Positions 43,837-53,902 are shown, counted from the first letter of the stretch. The stretch is 64,000 bases of DNA from Microlunatus kandeliicorticis (GCF_014137855.1 NZ_JACGWT010000001.1:1-64000), one strand, 5' to 3'. A program made the numbers and translations. Notes: generated by a model from the letters alone, not told the origin.

Positions 43837-44421
43837 TCAGCGGCAGCGAAGCCCGTCCCCGCTCGGCCGGAAGGTGCACAGCACCCGGTCGGTGTAGCTC
43901 AGCGTCGTCCACGGCGCCGCCCGCCCGCCCGCCCGGCTGCGGGGAGCGCCGCACGGGTCGGTGGGCAGTTTCGGGACCACCCAGCGGCCGTCGGCGTCGA
44001 GCAGGAACAGCCAGGTGGGAGCGATCCCCGCGGCCGGGCAGACCGCCTGCGCTCCGGGTCCGAAGGTGAGGCTGGGCAGCGCGAGATAGCCGAGCACCGC
44101 GCGCACGTCGCGGCTGTGCCGTTCGAGCGCCCGGTTCGGCGCCGTGCCGACGTGCCTCAGGAGCTGCTCCGAGGTGGCGCACCAGACCACCGTCGTCGGC
44201 CGGAAGGTCGCGGGGACGTTGCCGGCCGCCGGTGGCCCGTCGGTGCGGTCGCGGGCGAAGCCGACCGCCCGGCAGCCGGACCAGTGCGGGTGCACGGCAG
44301 CGTCGGCGGTGCGGGGCGCCTCGATCACCGGTCCGTCCGCTTCCTGCGTCGCGCAGGCGGTCAGGAGCACCGCCGCCGACGCCAGCGCCACCGCGACGCG
44401 TCCAGCCCGGATCGGGTCCAT
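43837..44421 (-). CDS. Secreted lipoprotein, function unknown
   Basis: A 194-residue protein with a type II signal peptide: RAGRVAVALASAAVLLTAC, lipobox Cys near residue 23. The mature part has five further Cys, for example SGCRAVGF, VVWCATSEQ, AVCPAAG, DPCGAP and RVLCTFRPSGDGLRC, suggesting disulfides. No domain is recognised. CACGAT five bases before the ATG on the minus strand is a possible leaderless -10. It is monocistronic between a repeat cluster and a terminator. Confidence 0.75.
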   Translation of the reverse strand: MDPIRAGRVAVALASAAVLLTACATQEADGPVIEAPRTADAAVHPHWSGCRAVGFARDRTDGPPAAGNVPATFRPTTVVWCATSEQLLRHVGTAPNRALERHSRDVRAVLGYLALPSLTFGPGAQAVCPAAGIAPTWLFLLDADGRWVVPKLPTDPCGAPRSRAGGRAAPWTTLSYTDRVLCTFRPSGDGLRCR

Positions 44422-44532
44422 GCCTCATCGTGGTCCTGCCCGCGCCGCTCGGCGCCGGTCGTGACCGGATCGTGCGCGAGGTGTGACCACACGGGACCCG
44501 ACACGATGGGTGATCCGGCCGTGGAACGACGA

Positions 44533-44562
44533 GACCCCCGGCACCGTCGGGTGCCGGGGGTC
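44533..44562. terminator. Terminator hairpin after osmC
   Basis: GACCCCCGGCACC and GGTGCCGGGGGTC pair perfectly over 13 bp with a GTCG loop, 23 bp beyond the osmC stop on the minus strand. Confidence 0.8.
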
Positions 44563-44585
44563 GGGAGTTCGTCGAGAGGGTGCGC

Positions 44586-45029
44586 TCAGCTCTCGAGCGA
44601 GGCGTCCAGGGTGATCTCCACCCCGGTGAGCGCCTTGCTGACCGGGCAGCCGGCCTTGGCCTTCTCGGCGGCCGCCTTGAAGCCGGCCTCGTCGAGCCCG
44701 TCGACCTCACCGGTCACGGTGAGCTTGATGCCGGTCAGCTTGAAGCCGCCGTTGTCCTTGTCCGGGCCCAGCGAGACGTCGGCCTTGACCTCGAGGGACT
44801 GCGGGGTGCCCCCGGCCTCGGCGATCAGCGCGGAGAACTGCATCGCGTAGCAGGCGGAGTGCGCCGCGGCGATCAGCTCCTCCGGGCTGGTGGTGCCGTC
44901 CGCGTCGTCGGCGGCGCGCTTGGGGAAGGACACCTCGTAGGTGCCGACCTTCGAGCTGCTGAGCTCGACCTGACCCGAGCCCTCCTGCAGGGTGCCGTTC
45001 CAGGCGGTGCGAGCGGTACGCGTGGGCAT
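44586..45029 (-). CDS. osmC: OsmC family peroxiredoxin
   Basis: A 147-residue cytoplasmic enzyme that reduces organic hydroperoxides with paired Cys. The sequence follows OsmC more than Ohr: TRTARTAWNGTLQEGSG at the start, TSPEELIAAAHSACYAMQFS with the first Cys near residue 57, and KAKAGCPVSKAL with the second near 127, then VEITLDASL. The ATG at 45029 has an AAGGAGGCAAC-type site upstream. It diverges from an OhrR-type regulator with an operator between. Confidence 0.93.
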   Translation of the reverse strand: MPTRTARTAWNGTLQEGSGQVELSSSKVGTYEVSFPKRAADDADGTTSPEELIAAAHSACYAMQFSALIAEAGGTPQSLEVKADVSLGPDKDNGGFKLTGIKLTVTGEVDGLDEAGFKAAAEKAKAGCPVSKALTGVEITLDASLES

Positions 45030-45063
45030 CTGTTGCCTCCTTGGCGTGGTGTCGATCGGGAAG

Positions 45064-45081
45064 TACCTTGGGCACAAGGTA
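45064..45081. promoter_or_regulatory. OhrR-type operator between osmC and ohrR
   Basis: TACCTTGGGCACAAGGTA is an inverted repeat with eight of nine positions matching, placed midway between the two divergent genes. OhrR operators have the general form TACAATT-AATTGTA, so this is a GC-rich analogue. Binding by the neighbouring MarR/OhrR protein would control both genes. Confidence 0.75.
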
Positions 45082-45132
45082 GTACGCGGTGCCCCGCCAC
45101 CCAAGGGTGGGGCCGACATCCGGGAAGGCGTG

Positions 45133-45570
45133 ATGATCGAGAGCAGGACGCGGGTGATCGACGACCTGCTGTGCTTCGACCTCTACGCGGCCTCCAGGGC
45201 GATGACGGCTCTCTACCGGCCGCTGCTCGGGCCGCTGGACCTGACCTATCCGCAGTACCTCGTGCTCCAGGTGCTGCACCGGCGGACCAGCGCCGGGATC
45301 GGTGAGCTCAACGAGGTGCTGCGGCTCGACTACGGCACCCTCACCCCGTTGCTGCGCCGGCTCGAGCAGCGCGGGCTGATCGCCCGGACCCGCGACGCCG
45401 ACGACCTCCGCGCGGTGGCGGTCGCGCTGACCGACGCCGGCCGCGCGCTCGGTCCCGCGCTGGACCGGGTCCGAGAGCGGATCGGTGAGACGGTCGGCCT
45501 GGACGCGTCGTCGTTGGCCACGCTGCAGGCCACGCTGCGCGACCTCACCGAGCGGATCGACGGCCGGTGA
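45133..45570 (+). CDS. ohrR: MarR-family organic hydroperoxide sensor OhrR
   Basis: A 145-residue winged-helix repressor. LLCFDLYAASRAMTALYRPLL carries the OhrR sensing Cys (residue 14) with its conserved Tyr pocket. LTYPQYLVLQVL and LRLDYGTLTPLLRRLEQRGLI match OhrR of B. subtilis closely. Oxidation of that Cys by organic peroxides releases DNA. The ATG at 45133 follows GGGAAGG; GTG 45130 would add one residue. It is divergent from osmC and probably regulates it. Confidence 0.92.
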   Translation: MIESRTRVIDDLLCFDLYAASRAMTALYRPLLGPLDLTYPQYLVLQVLHRRTSAGIGELNEVLRLDYGTLTPLLRRLEQRGLIARTRDADDLRAVAVALTDAGRALGPALDRVRERIGETVGLDASSLATLQATLRDLTERIDGR

Positions 45571-45670
45571 CCGGCCGACCGCGGACGGCGGGTGAGATCG
45601 GGCCGGGTGTTCGCGGCGTGATGTCCCTCGGTCTTTCCCACCCTCCTGCTGCCCGCGTCGAGGAGGCGTC

Positions 45671-46139
45671 GTGCTGAGCGACCCGTGGGCGCAACAGCGC
45701 GACCTGGCCCGCACCACGGTGGTCTGGTCGGCGGCGAGCATCGCCGCCGGACTGGCTCTCGACCGGTCCGGCCGCTCGCGCCCGGGCGGACCCGGGGGCG
45801 GTCAGCGCGCCTGGTGGCGCAGCTTCGGACGTCAGCACCTCGGCTGGGGCGTCGTCGACCTCGGGATCGTCGCGGTCACCGGGGTGCTGCAGCGGCGCCG
45901 GAGGCGCGCCACCGACGACCCCTGGGCTCCCGCCGTCCAGGACCACGAACGGGCCACCCTGCACCCGGGTGCTGGCGGTCAACACCGTGCTCGATCTCGG
46001 CTACGTCGCCGTCGGTGGGCTGATGGCCCGGTCGGCGAACCGCAAGGTCGCCGGCGCCGGGGTGGCCATCGTGATCCAGGGCGCGTTCCTGGCCGCCCAC
46101 GACGGCTGGCACACCCACCGCAGCCGCGCCACCCGCTGA
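45671..46139 (+). pseudogene. Small membrane protein gene with a frameshift
   Basis: The GTG at 45671 has AGGAGG upstream and starts VLSDPWAQQRDLARTTVVWSA with a hydrophobic segment, then GWGVVDLGIVAVTGVLQRRRR. Near 45962 the reading breaks: beyond ATL the same frame becomes Arg/Gly-rich, whereas the next frame gives TRVLAVNTVLDLGYVAVG, GVAIVIQGAFLAAHDGWH and a stop at 46139. One extra base near 45962 explains this. The joined product would have about 155 residues and four helices. It is either a sequencing error or a broken gene; the family is an uncharacterised DUF-type membrane protein. Confidence 0.7.
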
Positions 46140-46188
46140 ACCGGACCGACCAGCCGGGCCAGAGCAGCGCCGTTCAGCCCGGTCCCGG

Positions 46189-47055
46189 TCAGCCCAGCCC
46201 GAGCAGCTCCAGGGTCGCGGCCCGGGAGGCGTGCCAGGCCCGGTGGAACGGGACGATCAGCTCCTGGTGGCCGACGCCCTCGAGCCGGATCAGGCTCCCG
46301 AGCGGTTCGCCGTCCGAGCCCACCGAGGCCTCGAGGTAGCGCTCGGACTGGTCGATTGGGACGACGTCGTCGGCGGTCCCGTGGACACAGGCGAACGGCG
46401 TGGTGATCGGCCAGCGGATCGGGGACGCCGCCCGGTAGGCGTCCGGGAACGCCGCCGGCTCGCCGCCGATCATCGCCTGGGTGGCGCCGGCGCCGAGGTC
46501 CTGCGCGGCCGCGTGCTCGAGGTCGAGCACCCCGGCCTGGCTGACGAACCCGGACAGCCGCACCCGCGGCTCGGCGCCCGGCAGGCCGGCCGGGAAGTGC
46601 GGCCGGGCGGCCAGCCAGCCCGCCAGGTGCCCGCCGGCCGAGTGCCCCAGCGCGACCACCCGGTCGAGGTCGAGCCGGTCGCCGGTGAGCTCGCGGACCC
46701 GGTCGCCGGCCAGCAGGTCGACCGCCGCCGCGACGTCCTCGCAGGTCCGCGGCCATCCGCCGCCGCCGGCCTTCGGGTCGTCGCCGACGCGGCGGTACTC
46801 GATGTTGAGCGCGGCCACCCCGCGGCCCACCAGGTCGCGGGCCAGCGGCGTGCCCAGCGTGCGTCCGTACCGGGTCCGCCAGAACCCGCCGTGGATGACC
46901 ACGACCACCGGCCAACGGCCGTTGTCGTCAGGGCCGCCCGCACCGCCGCCGTGCCGGGGCAGCCAGAGGTCCGCGTGCTGGCTCGGGTGGTCGCCGTAGG
47001 TCAGCCGGGTGCGGCCGCGCCCGAGCAGCAGGTCGAGCGGTCTCCTGAGGTCCAT
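46189..47055 (-). CDS. Alpha/beta hydrolase (esterase, kynurenine formamidase-like)
   Basis: A 288-residue cytoplasmic hydrolase. It has the oxyanion-hole motif VVIHGGFWR near residue 53, the nucleophile elbow ALGHSAGGHLAGW near 137, and acid and base residues in VHGTADDVVP and EGVGHQEL. HGGFW and the N-terminal YGDHPSQHADLWLP recall kynurenine formamidase-like esterases, but no tryptophan-catabolism genes are nearby. The ATG at 47055 has GGAAGGA seven bases upstream. The natural substrate is unknown. Confidence 0.87.
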   Translation of the reverse strand: MDLRRPLDLLLGRGRTRLTYGDHPSQHADLWLPRHGGGAGGPDDNGRWPVVVVIHGGFWRTRYGRTLGTPLARDLVGRGVAALNIEYRRVGDDPKAGGGGWPRTCEDVAAAVDLLAGDRVRELTGDRLDLDRVVALGHSAGGHLAGWLAARPHFPAGLPGAEPRVRLSGFVSQAGVLDLEHAAAQDLGAGATQAMIGGEPAAFPDAYRAASPIRWPITTPFACVHGTADDVVPIDQSERYLEASVGSDGEPLGSLIRLEGVGHQELIVPFHRAWHASRAATLELLGLG

Positions 47056-47142
47056 CGTCGTGTCCTTCCGCGCCCGCCGGCCGAGCGGCCGGTCGGCTGT
47101 GAACCGCCGTGACGAGCGGCGGACCGGTGCCGCAGGTCACGT

Positions 47143-47154
47143 TACGATGAGCCC
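47143..47154 (+). promoter_or_regulatory. -10 element of purF (leaderless)
   Basis: TACGAT at 47143-47148 is followed after six bases by the purF GTG at 47155. Confidence 0.5.
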
Positions 47155-48705
47155 GTGCCCCGCCCGGACGGACGCCTGAACCACGACCTCGATCCGAACG
47201 AGAAGGGCCCCCAGGACGCCTGTGGGGTCTTCGGGGTCTGGGCCCCCGGCGAGGAGGTGGCCAAGCTCACCTACTACGGGCTCTACGCGCTCCAGCACCG
47301 CGGCCAGGAGTCGGCCGGCATGGCGGTCAGCGACGGCAACCGGATCGTCGTGTTCAAGGAGATGGGCCTGGTCTCGCAGGTCTTCGACGAGAGCGCACTC
47401 AACTCGCTCCGCGGCCACCTGGCCATCGGCCACGCGCGCTACTCGACCACCGGCGCCAGCATGTGGCACAACGCCCAGCCGACCTTCCGGCCCACGGCCA
47501 CCGGCGGCGGCATCGCCCTCGGGCACAACGGCAACCTGACCAACGTCGACGAGCTCGAGACCTGGCTGGCCGACCGGGACGCCCCGGACGACTCGCTGGT
47601 CCCGGGTGCCCTCAGTCACGAGCGCGCCACCAACGACACCTCGCTGGTCACCGCGCTGATCTCCACCTACACCGACCGGTCCACCGAGGAGGCCGCGGCG
47701 GCCGTGCTGCCGCACCTGCGGGGGGCGTTCTGCCTGGTCTTCATGGACGAGGAGACGCTCTACGCCGCCCGCGACCCGCAGGGCATCCACCCGCTGGTGC
47801 TCGGCCGGCTCGAACGCGGCTGGGTGGTGGCCTCTGAGACCGCGGCGCTCGACATCGTCGGCGCCTCCTACGTCCGCGAGGTCGAGCCCGGCGAGCTGAT
47901 CGCCGTCGACGCGAACGGGCTGCGCAGCCGCCGCTTCGCCGAGGCCCAGCCCAAGGGCTGCGTCTTCGAGTTCGTCTACCTGGCCCGCCCGGACACCCAG
48001 ATCTCCGGCCAGCGCGTGCACACCGTGCGCACCGAGATCGGCCGCACCCTCGCCCGCGAGCACCCGGTCGAGGCCGACCTGGTCATCCCGGTGCCCGAGT
48101 CGGGCACCCCGGCGGCGATCGGCTACGCCGAGGCGTCCGGGATCCCGTACGGCCAGGGACTGGTCAAGAACTCCTACGTCGGCCGGACGTTCATCCAGCC
48201 GAGCCAGACCATCCGCCAGCTCGGCATCCGGCTCAAGCTCAACCCGCTGCGTGACGTGATCGCCGGCAAGCGGCTGGTCGTGGTCGACGACTCGATCGTC
48301 CGCGGCAACACCCAGCGGGCGCTGGTCCGGATGCTCCGGGAGGCCGGGGCGACCGAGGTGCACGTCCGGATCAGCTCGCCGCCGGTCAAGTGGCCCTGCT
48401 TCTACGGCCTCGACTTCGCCACCCGCGCCGAGCTGATCGCCACCGGGCTCAACGACGAGGAGATCTGCCGCTCGATCGGCGCCGACAGCCTCGGCTACGT
48501 CTCGATCGACGGCATGGTCGCGGCCACCACGGTCCCCAAGAACGACCTCTGCCGGGCCTGCTTCGACGGCGTCTACCCGGTCCAGCTGCCGCTGGGCGAG
48601 CGGATGAACAAGCACCTCCCCGACGAGCTCGGCCGCACCGACGCGGACGGGCTGAGCACGGTGGTCGCCGGGGTCGGCGCCGCCGACGCGCTCAGCCGCC
48701 CCTGA
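47155..48705 (+). CDS. purF: Amidophosphoribosyltransferase
   Basis: PurF makes phosphoribosylamine from PRPP and glutamine, the committed step of purine synthesis. The 516-residue product starts with a 22-residue propeptide; cleavage would expose Cys23 of DACGVFGVW as the glutaminase nucleophile. YALQHRGQESAG follows. The PRPP loop is VVVDDSIVRGNTQRA near 378-392. Cys in WPCFYGLDF and DLCRACFDG match the [4Fe-4S] ligands of the B. subtilis-type enzyme. It precedes purM by 32 bp. Confidence 0.98.
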   Translation: MPRPDGRLNHDLDPNEKGPQDACGVFGVWAPGEEVAKLTYYGLYALQHRGQESAGMAVSDGNRIVVFKEMGLVSQVFDESALNSLRGHLAIGHARYSTTGASMWHNAQPTFRPTATGGGIALGHNGNLTNVDELETWLADRDAPDDSLVPGALSHERATNDTSLVTALISTYTDRSTEEAAAAVLPHLRGAFCLVFMDEETLYAARDPQGIHPLVLGRLERGWVVASETAALDIVGASYVREVEPGELIAVDANGLRSRRFAEAQPKGCVFEFVYLARPDTQISGQRVHTVRTEIGRTLAREHPVEADLVIPVPESGTPAAIGYAEASGIPYGQGLVKNSYVGRTFIQPSQTIRQLGIRLKLNPLRDVIAGKRLVVVDDSIVRGNTQRALVRMLREAGATEVHVRISSPPVKWPCFYGLDFATRAELIATGLNDEEICRSIGADSLGYVSIDGMVAATTVPKNDLCRACFDGVYPVQLPLGERMNKHLPDELGRTDADGLSTVVAGVGAADALSRP

Positions 48706-48737
48706 CCGGGCACTGCCCCACCTCGACAGGAGCCCCG

Positions 48738-49802
48738 ATGACCCAGAGCGCCTACGCCGCAGCCGGTGTCGACATCGAGGCGGGTGACCGCGCGGTCGAC
48801 CTGATGAAGGAGTGGGTGGCCAAGACCCGCCGCCCCGAGGTGATCGGCGGGATCGGCGGCTTCGCCGGGCTGTTCGACGCCTCCGCGCTCAAGGACTACC
48901 GGCACCCGGTGCTGGCCACCTCGACCGACGGCGTCGGCACCAAGGTGGCGATCGCCCAGGCCATGGACGTCCACGACACGATCGGCTTCGACCTGATGGG
49001 GATGCTGGTCGACGACCTGGTGGTCTGTGGTGCCGAGCCGCTCTGGGTCACCGACTACATCGCCTGCGGCAAGGTGGTGCCCGAGCGGATCGCCGCGGTG
49101 GTCAAGGGCATCGCCGAGGCGGCAGTGGTGGCCGGCTGCGCGCTGCTCGGCGGCGAGACGGCCGAGCACCCGGGGCTGCTGCGGCCCGACGAGTACGACG
49201 TGGCCGGCGCGACCACCGGCGTGGTCGAGGCCGACGCGGTGCTCGGACCGGACCGGGTCCGGACCGGGGACGTCGCGGTGGCCATCGGCTCGTCCGGGCT
49301 GCACTCCAACGGCTACTCGCTGGTCCGGCACGTGCTGCTCGAGCAGGCCGGCTGGCGCCTCGACCGCGACGTCCCCGAGCTCGGCCGGACCCTCGGCGAG
49401 GAGTTGCTCACCCCGACCCGGGTCTACGCGCAGGACTGTCTCGCGCTGATCCGCGCGGTCGAGGTGCACGCAATGAGCCACGTCACCGGCGGTGGGCTGG
49501 CCAACAACCTGGCGCGGGTGCTGCCGTCCGGGGTCGAGGTGGTGCTCGACCGGGCCAGCTGGACCCCGGCCCCGATCTTCGGGCTGGTCCAGCAGGTCGG
49601 CGGGGTCTCGCGGGCCGACCTGGAGGCCACCCTCAATCTGGGGGTGGGGATGGTCGCGCTGCTCCCGGCCGACGCGGCCGACGCGGCGGTCGCCCTGCTC
49701 GGCGAGCGCGGGCTGTCCGCCTGGGTGGCCGGCGAGGTGCGTCCGGGGACGCCCGCCGAGCCGGGCACTGTCCGGCTGGTGAACAGCCATCTCGGTCTCT
49801 GA
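48738..49802 (+). CDS. purM: AIR synthetase
   Basis: PurM closes the imidazole ring, turning FGAM into AIR with ATP. The 354-residue protein has YAAAGVDIEAGDRAVDLMK, TSTDGVGTKVAIAQ near 60, FDLMGMLVDDLVVCGAEPL near 85, LLGGETAEHPG near 137, SSGLHSNGYSL near 192 and HVTGGGLANNLARVLP near 252. All family motifs are intact. The ATG at 48738 follows AGGAGCCCCG. It is cotranscribed with purF and followed by DUF3073. Confidence 0.98.
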   Translation: MTQSAYAAAGVDIEAGDRAVDLMKEWVAKTRRPEVIGGIGGFAGLFDASALKDYRHPVLATSTDGVGTKVAIAQAMDVHDTIGFDLMGMLVDDLVVCGAEPLWVTDYIACGKVVPERIAAVVKGIAEAAVVAGCALLGGETAEHPGLLRPDEYDVAGATTGVVEADAVLGPDRVRTGDVAVAIGSSGLHSNGYSLVRHVLLEQAGWRLDRDVPELGRTLGEELLTPTRVYAQDCLALIRAVEVHAMSHVTGGGLANNLARVLPSGVEVVLDRASWTPAPIFGLVQQVGGVSRADLEATLNLGVGMVALLPADAADAAVALLGERGLSAWVAGEVRPGTPAEPGTVRLVNSHLGL

Positions 49803-49849
49803 ACCGCACGCTTCCGGAGGATCGGCGCCCGCCGACGGCGGGGGATGAT

Positions 49850-49877
49850 TTGCACAGAGGTACCCATTGGGTAGCCT
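49850..49877 (+). promoter_or_regulatory. Promoter with palindrome before the DUF3073 gene
   Basis: TTGCAC (49850-49855) and TAGCCT (49872-49877) are 16 bp apart. Between and over the -10 lies the perfect short palindrome TACCCATTGGGTA (49861-49873), which could be a repressor or WhiB/BldC-like site; that is inference. Confidence 0.45.
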
Positions 49878-49944
49878 GGGCCCACGACATTGACCAACCC
49901 GAGCCGCGGTGAGCCGCAGGCGTACGAGCGAGGGGGTCGACCCT

Positions 49945-50154
49945 ATGGGGCGCGGCCGAGCAAAGGCAAAGCAGACGAAGGTCGCCCGGGACCTCAAGTA
50001 CCGGACCTTCGACACCGACTTCTCCTCTCTTGAGCAGGAGTTGCGCGGCGGTGAACAGCACCCGTCGGAGATTCCCGAGGCCTACGCGGACCTCGCCGAC
50101 GACTACGACACCGACGCCCACGACGACGGGTACGGTCTGCGCAAGTCCGGCTGA
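49945..50154 (+). CDS. DUF3073 family protein
   Basis: A 69-residue acidic protein beginning MGRGRAKAKQTKVARDLKY, the invariant start of DUF3073. A FDTDFSSLEQELRG segment and an Asp/Tyr-rich tail follow. The family is restricted to actinobacteria, is usually found just after purM and has no known function; the basic N-terminus may bind nucleic acid. The ATG at 49945 follows GAGGGGG by eight bases. Confidence 0.92.
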   Translation: MGRGRAKAKQTKVARDLKYRTFDTDFSSLEQELRGGEQHPSEIPEAYADLADDYDTDAHDDGYGLRKSG

Positions 50155-50176
50155 CGCCGGCTTCGTGTCACCGTGA

Positions 50177-51373
<1,197 letters not shown>

Positions 51374-51468
51374 GGCGGGACGGAAGCCGAGGGGACCGAG
51401 CGCGCCGGAACCGCACGCCGCGACCGTGCGTTGGTCCGGGCGTCCTGCCCCGAACCCGGTGAAGAACG

Positions 51469-52488
51469 ATGAGTGACTGGTCCGACGATCTGCTGCCCGG
51501 CTACGCCAGCCGGACCCTCGCCCTGCCCGGGGCCGAGCGCGCGGCCGGCGAACCGGAGGACACCGAGCTCTGCGCGACCCTGGTGCACCGGCGGCCCGAA
51601 CCCGGGCGGGCGGCCGGACGGCGCGCGGTGCTCTATCTCCACGGCTGGAACGACTACTTCTTCCAGACCCACCTGGCGGACTTCTGCGCCGAGCTCGGCT
51701 ACGACTTCTTCGCCCTCGACCTGCGCCGGTACGGCCGCAGCCTGCGACCGGGCCAGCTGCCCGGCTTCATCACCGATCTCGAGGAGTACGACGCCGAGCT
51801 CGACGCCGCCCATGCGCTGATCGCCCACGGCGACCCCGACGAGCCGGCGGTCGGCGCCCACGACGAGGTGCTGCTGATGGGGCACTCGACCGGCGGGCTG
51901 ATCGCCTCGCTATGGGCCGCGCGCCGGCCGGGCGCGGTGGTCGGGCTGGTGCTCAACTCGCCCTGGCTCGACCTGCAGGGGTCCGCGATGGTCCGCGCCG
52001 TCGGCACGCCGGTGATCGACGCCGTCGGCGGCCGCAACCCGACCGCGGTGATCCGGCTGCCCGACGCCGGCCTCTACGCCCGCACCCTGCACATCAACCG
52101 TGGTGGCGAGTGGGAGTACGACACCTCGCTCAAGGCCCATCCCGGCCCGCCGATCCGGGTCGGCTGGCTGCGCGCGGTCCGGCACGGTCACCAGAAGGTC
52201 GCCGCCGGGCTCGGGATCACCGTCCCGGTGCTGGTGCTGGCCTCGACCCGGACGAAGTTCACCCGGCAGTGGGACGAGGAGCTCCGCGGGGTCGACAGCG
52301 TGCTCGACGTCGAGCAGATCGTCTCCCGGGCCGGCCGGCTCGGGCCGCACGTGACCATCGTCCGGTTCGAGCGCGGCATCCACGACCTGGTGCTCTCGCG
52401 ACCCGAGGTGCGGCGCCGGGTGTTCTCCGAGATCGCCCGCTGGTGCGCGGCCTATCTGCCGGTGCGGACGGCTCCCGGAGCCGGCTGA
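51469..52488 (+). CDS. Alpha/beta hydrolase (serine aminopeptidase/lysophospholipase-like)
   Basis: A 339-residue hydrolase. It shows YLHGWNDYFFQTHLADF near 62 (oxyanion hole), FFALDLRRYGRSLRPGQ, the nucleophile elbow LLMGHSTGGLIASLWA near 143, an Asp-containing VPVLVLASTRT, and GIHDLVLSRPEVR near 303 for the His. The order matches monoacylglycerol lipase-like (Hydrolase_4) proteins. No signal peptide is present. The ATG at 51469 follows a weak GAAGAACG. The substrate is unknown. Confidence 0.88.
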   Translation: MSDWSDDLLPGYASRTLALPGAERAAGEPEDTELCATLVHRRPEPGRAAGRRAVLYLHGWNDYFFQTHLADFCAELGYDFFALDLRRYGRSLRPGQLPGFITDLEEYDAELDAAHALIAHGDPDEPAVGAHDEVLLMGHSTGGLIASLWAARRPGAVVGLVLNSPWLDLQGSAMVRAVGTPVIDAVGGRNPTAVIRLPDAGLYARTLHINRGGEWEYDTSLKAHPGPPIRVGWLRAVRHGHQKVAAGLGITVPVLVLASTRTKFTRQWDEELRGVDSVLDVEQIVSRAGRLGPHVTIVRFERGIHDLVLSRPEVRRRVFSEIARWCAAYLPVRTAPGAG

Positions 52489-52556
52489 GAGCAGGCCCAC
52501 AGCCAAAACCGCACACCGGCTTTCACGCTTTTGCTGAACACTGCTTGAATGAAGAC

Positions 52557-53858
52557 GTGACCGAGATGCCCCATGTCGTCGTCGTTGGTGCCGGATTCGC
52601 CGGTGTGGCCGTCACCCGCGAGCTGGCCAAGCGCGGATTCCGGGTGACGGTCGTCGACCGGCACCCCTACAACACCTTCCAGCCGCTGCTCTACCAGGTC
52701 GCGACGGGCGGGCTGAACGCGGGCGACGTCACCTACTCGCTGCGCTTCCTCAGCGCCAAGAACAAGGCGAACTTCCGCCGCACCAAGGTCGTCGGCATCG
52801 ACCACGACCACAACGAGGTCATTTGCGACGACGGCGTGCGGATCCCCTACGACTACCTCGTGCTGGGCACCGGCATCACCACGAACCACTTCGGGATCCC
52901 CGGCGCGGCCGAGTACACGATGAGCATGTACACCCGGGCCGAGGCGCTCAAGGTGCGCGACACCATCTTCGGCGGCCTGGAGAACATCGCCGGCACCTCG
53001 CACCCGGGCACCGGCGGCTTCACCGTCGTGGTGGTCGGCGGCGGCCCCACCGGCGTCGAGATGGCCGGCTCGCTGGCCGAGCTCAAGGACTCCGCGATCC
53101 CGACCACCTACCCCGAGCTGGACCCGAAGAAGGTCCACGTGGTGCTGGTCGAGATGGCCAACGCGCTGCTGCTGCCGTTCGACGAGAAGCTCCAGCGCTA
53201 CACGCTGAGCGAGCTGGTCAAGCGCGGGGTGGACGTCCGGCTGCGGACCGCGCTCTCCGAGGTGCACCCCGACCACGTGGTGTTCAAGGACGGCAACCGT
53301 CTCGACGTCGACCTGGTGATCTGGGCGGCGGGCGTCTCCGGCTCGAAGGAGCTCAACGACTGGGGCGTCCCGATCGGCCGCGGTGGCCGGATCGAGGTCG
53401 GCACCGACTGCCGGGTGAAGGGCTTCGACAACGTCTTCGCCATCGGCGACGTCGCGCTGATCACCGAGAACCCGCTCCCGCAGCTGGCCCAGCCGGCGAT
53501 CCAGGAGGGCAAGTTCGTGGCCCGCCAGATCGGCCGCCTGGTCAACGGCGAGGACACCGAGGAGTTCCACTACTTCGACAAGGGCACGATGGCCACCATC
53601 GGCAACCGGGCCGCCGTGCTCCAGCTGCCGAACGGCTTCAAGATGACCGGCACCTTCGCCTGGCTGGGCTGGATCGTGCTGCACATCGCCTACCTGCTCG
53701 GCGGCCGCAACCGGGTGCAGACCCTGGTCAACCTGGCTGCGCGCTACGCCACCTGGCCGCGCCGGGCCGGCGCGATCGTCGGTGACGTCAACGAGACGCC
53801 GCAGCAGGCCAAGGTCAAGGCCAGCAAGAAGAAGGAGCAGCTCTCGCAGCGTTCCTGA
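52557..53858 (+). CDS. ndh: Type II NADH dehydrogenase (NDH-2)
   Basis: This 433-residue FAD enzyme passes electrons from NADH to menaquinone at the membrane without pumping protons. The FAD-binding motif is VVVGAGFAGVAVTRELAKRG near residue 7. The NADH-binding motif is VVVVGGGPTGVEMAGSLAEL near 160. TFQPLLYQVATGGL, TENPLPQLAQPAIQEGKFVA and a C-terminal amphipathic membrane-anchor region (FAWLGWIVLHIAYLLGGRNR) are all typical. The start may be GTG 52557 or ATG 52566. It is monocistronic, ending at a strong hairpin. Confidence 0.95.
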   Translation: MTEMPHVVVVGAGFAGVAVTRELAKRGFRVTVVDRHPYNTFQPLLYQVATGGLNAGDVTYSLRFLSAKNKANFRRTKVVGIDHDHNEVICDDGVRIPYDYLVLGTGITTNHFGIPGAAEYTMSMYTRAEALKVRDTIFGGLENIAGTSHPGTGGFTVVVVGGGPTGVEMAGSLAELKDSAIPTTYPELDPKKVHVVLVEMANALLLPFDEKLQRYTLSELVKRGVDVRLRTALSEVHPDHVVFKDGNRLDVDLVIWAAGVSGSKELNDWGVPIGRGGRIEVGTDCRVKGFDNVFAIGDVALITENPLPQLAQPAIQEGKFVARQIGRLVNGEDTEEFHYFDKGTMATIGNRAAVLQLPNGFKMTGTFAWLGWIVLHIAYLLGGRNRVQTLVNLAARYATWPRRAGAIVGDVNETPQQAKVKASKKKEQLSQRS

Positions 53859-53874
53859 CCCGCGACCGACCGGA

Positions 53875-53902
53875 CGCGCGCGGACCCTCGGGTCCGCGCG
53901 CG
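53875..53902 (+). terminator. Terminator of ndh
   Basis: CGCGCGCGGACCC and GGGTCCGCGCGCG form 13 perfect pairs with a two-base TC centre, followed by TTCGT, 16 bp after the stop. Confidence 0.85.
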
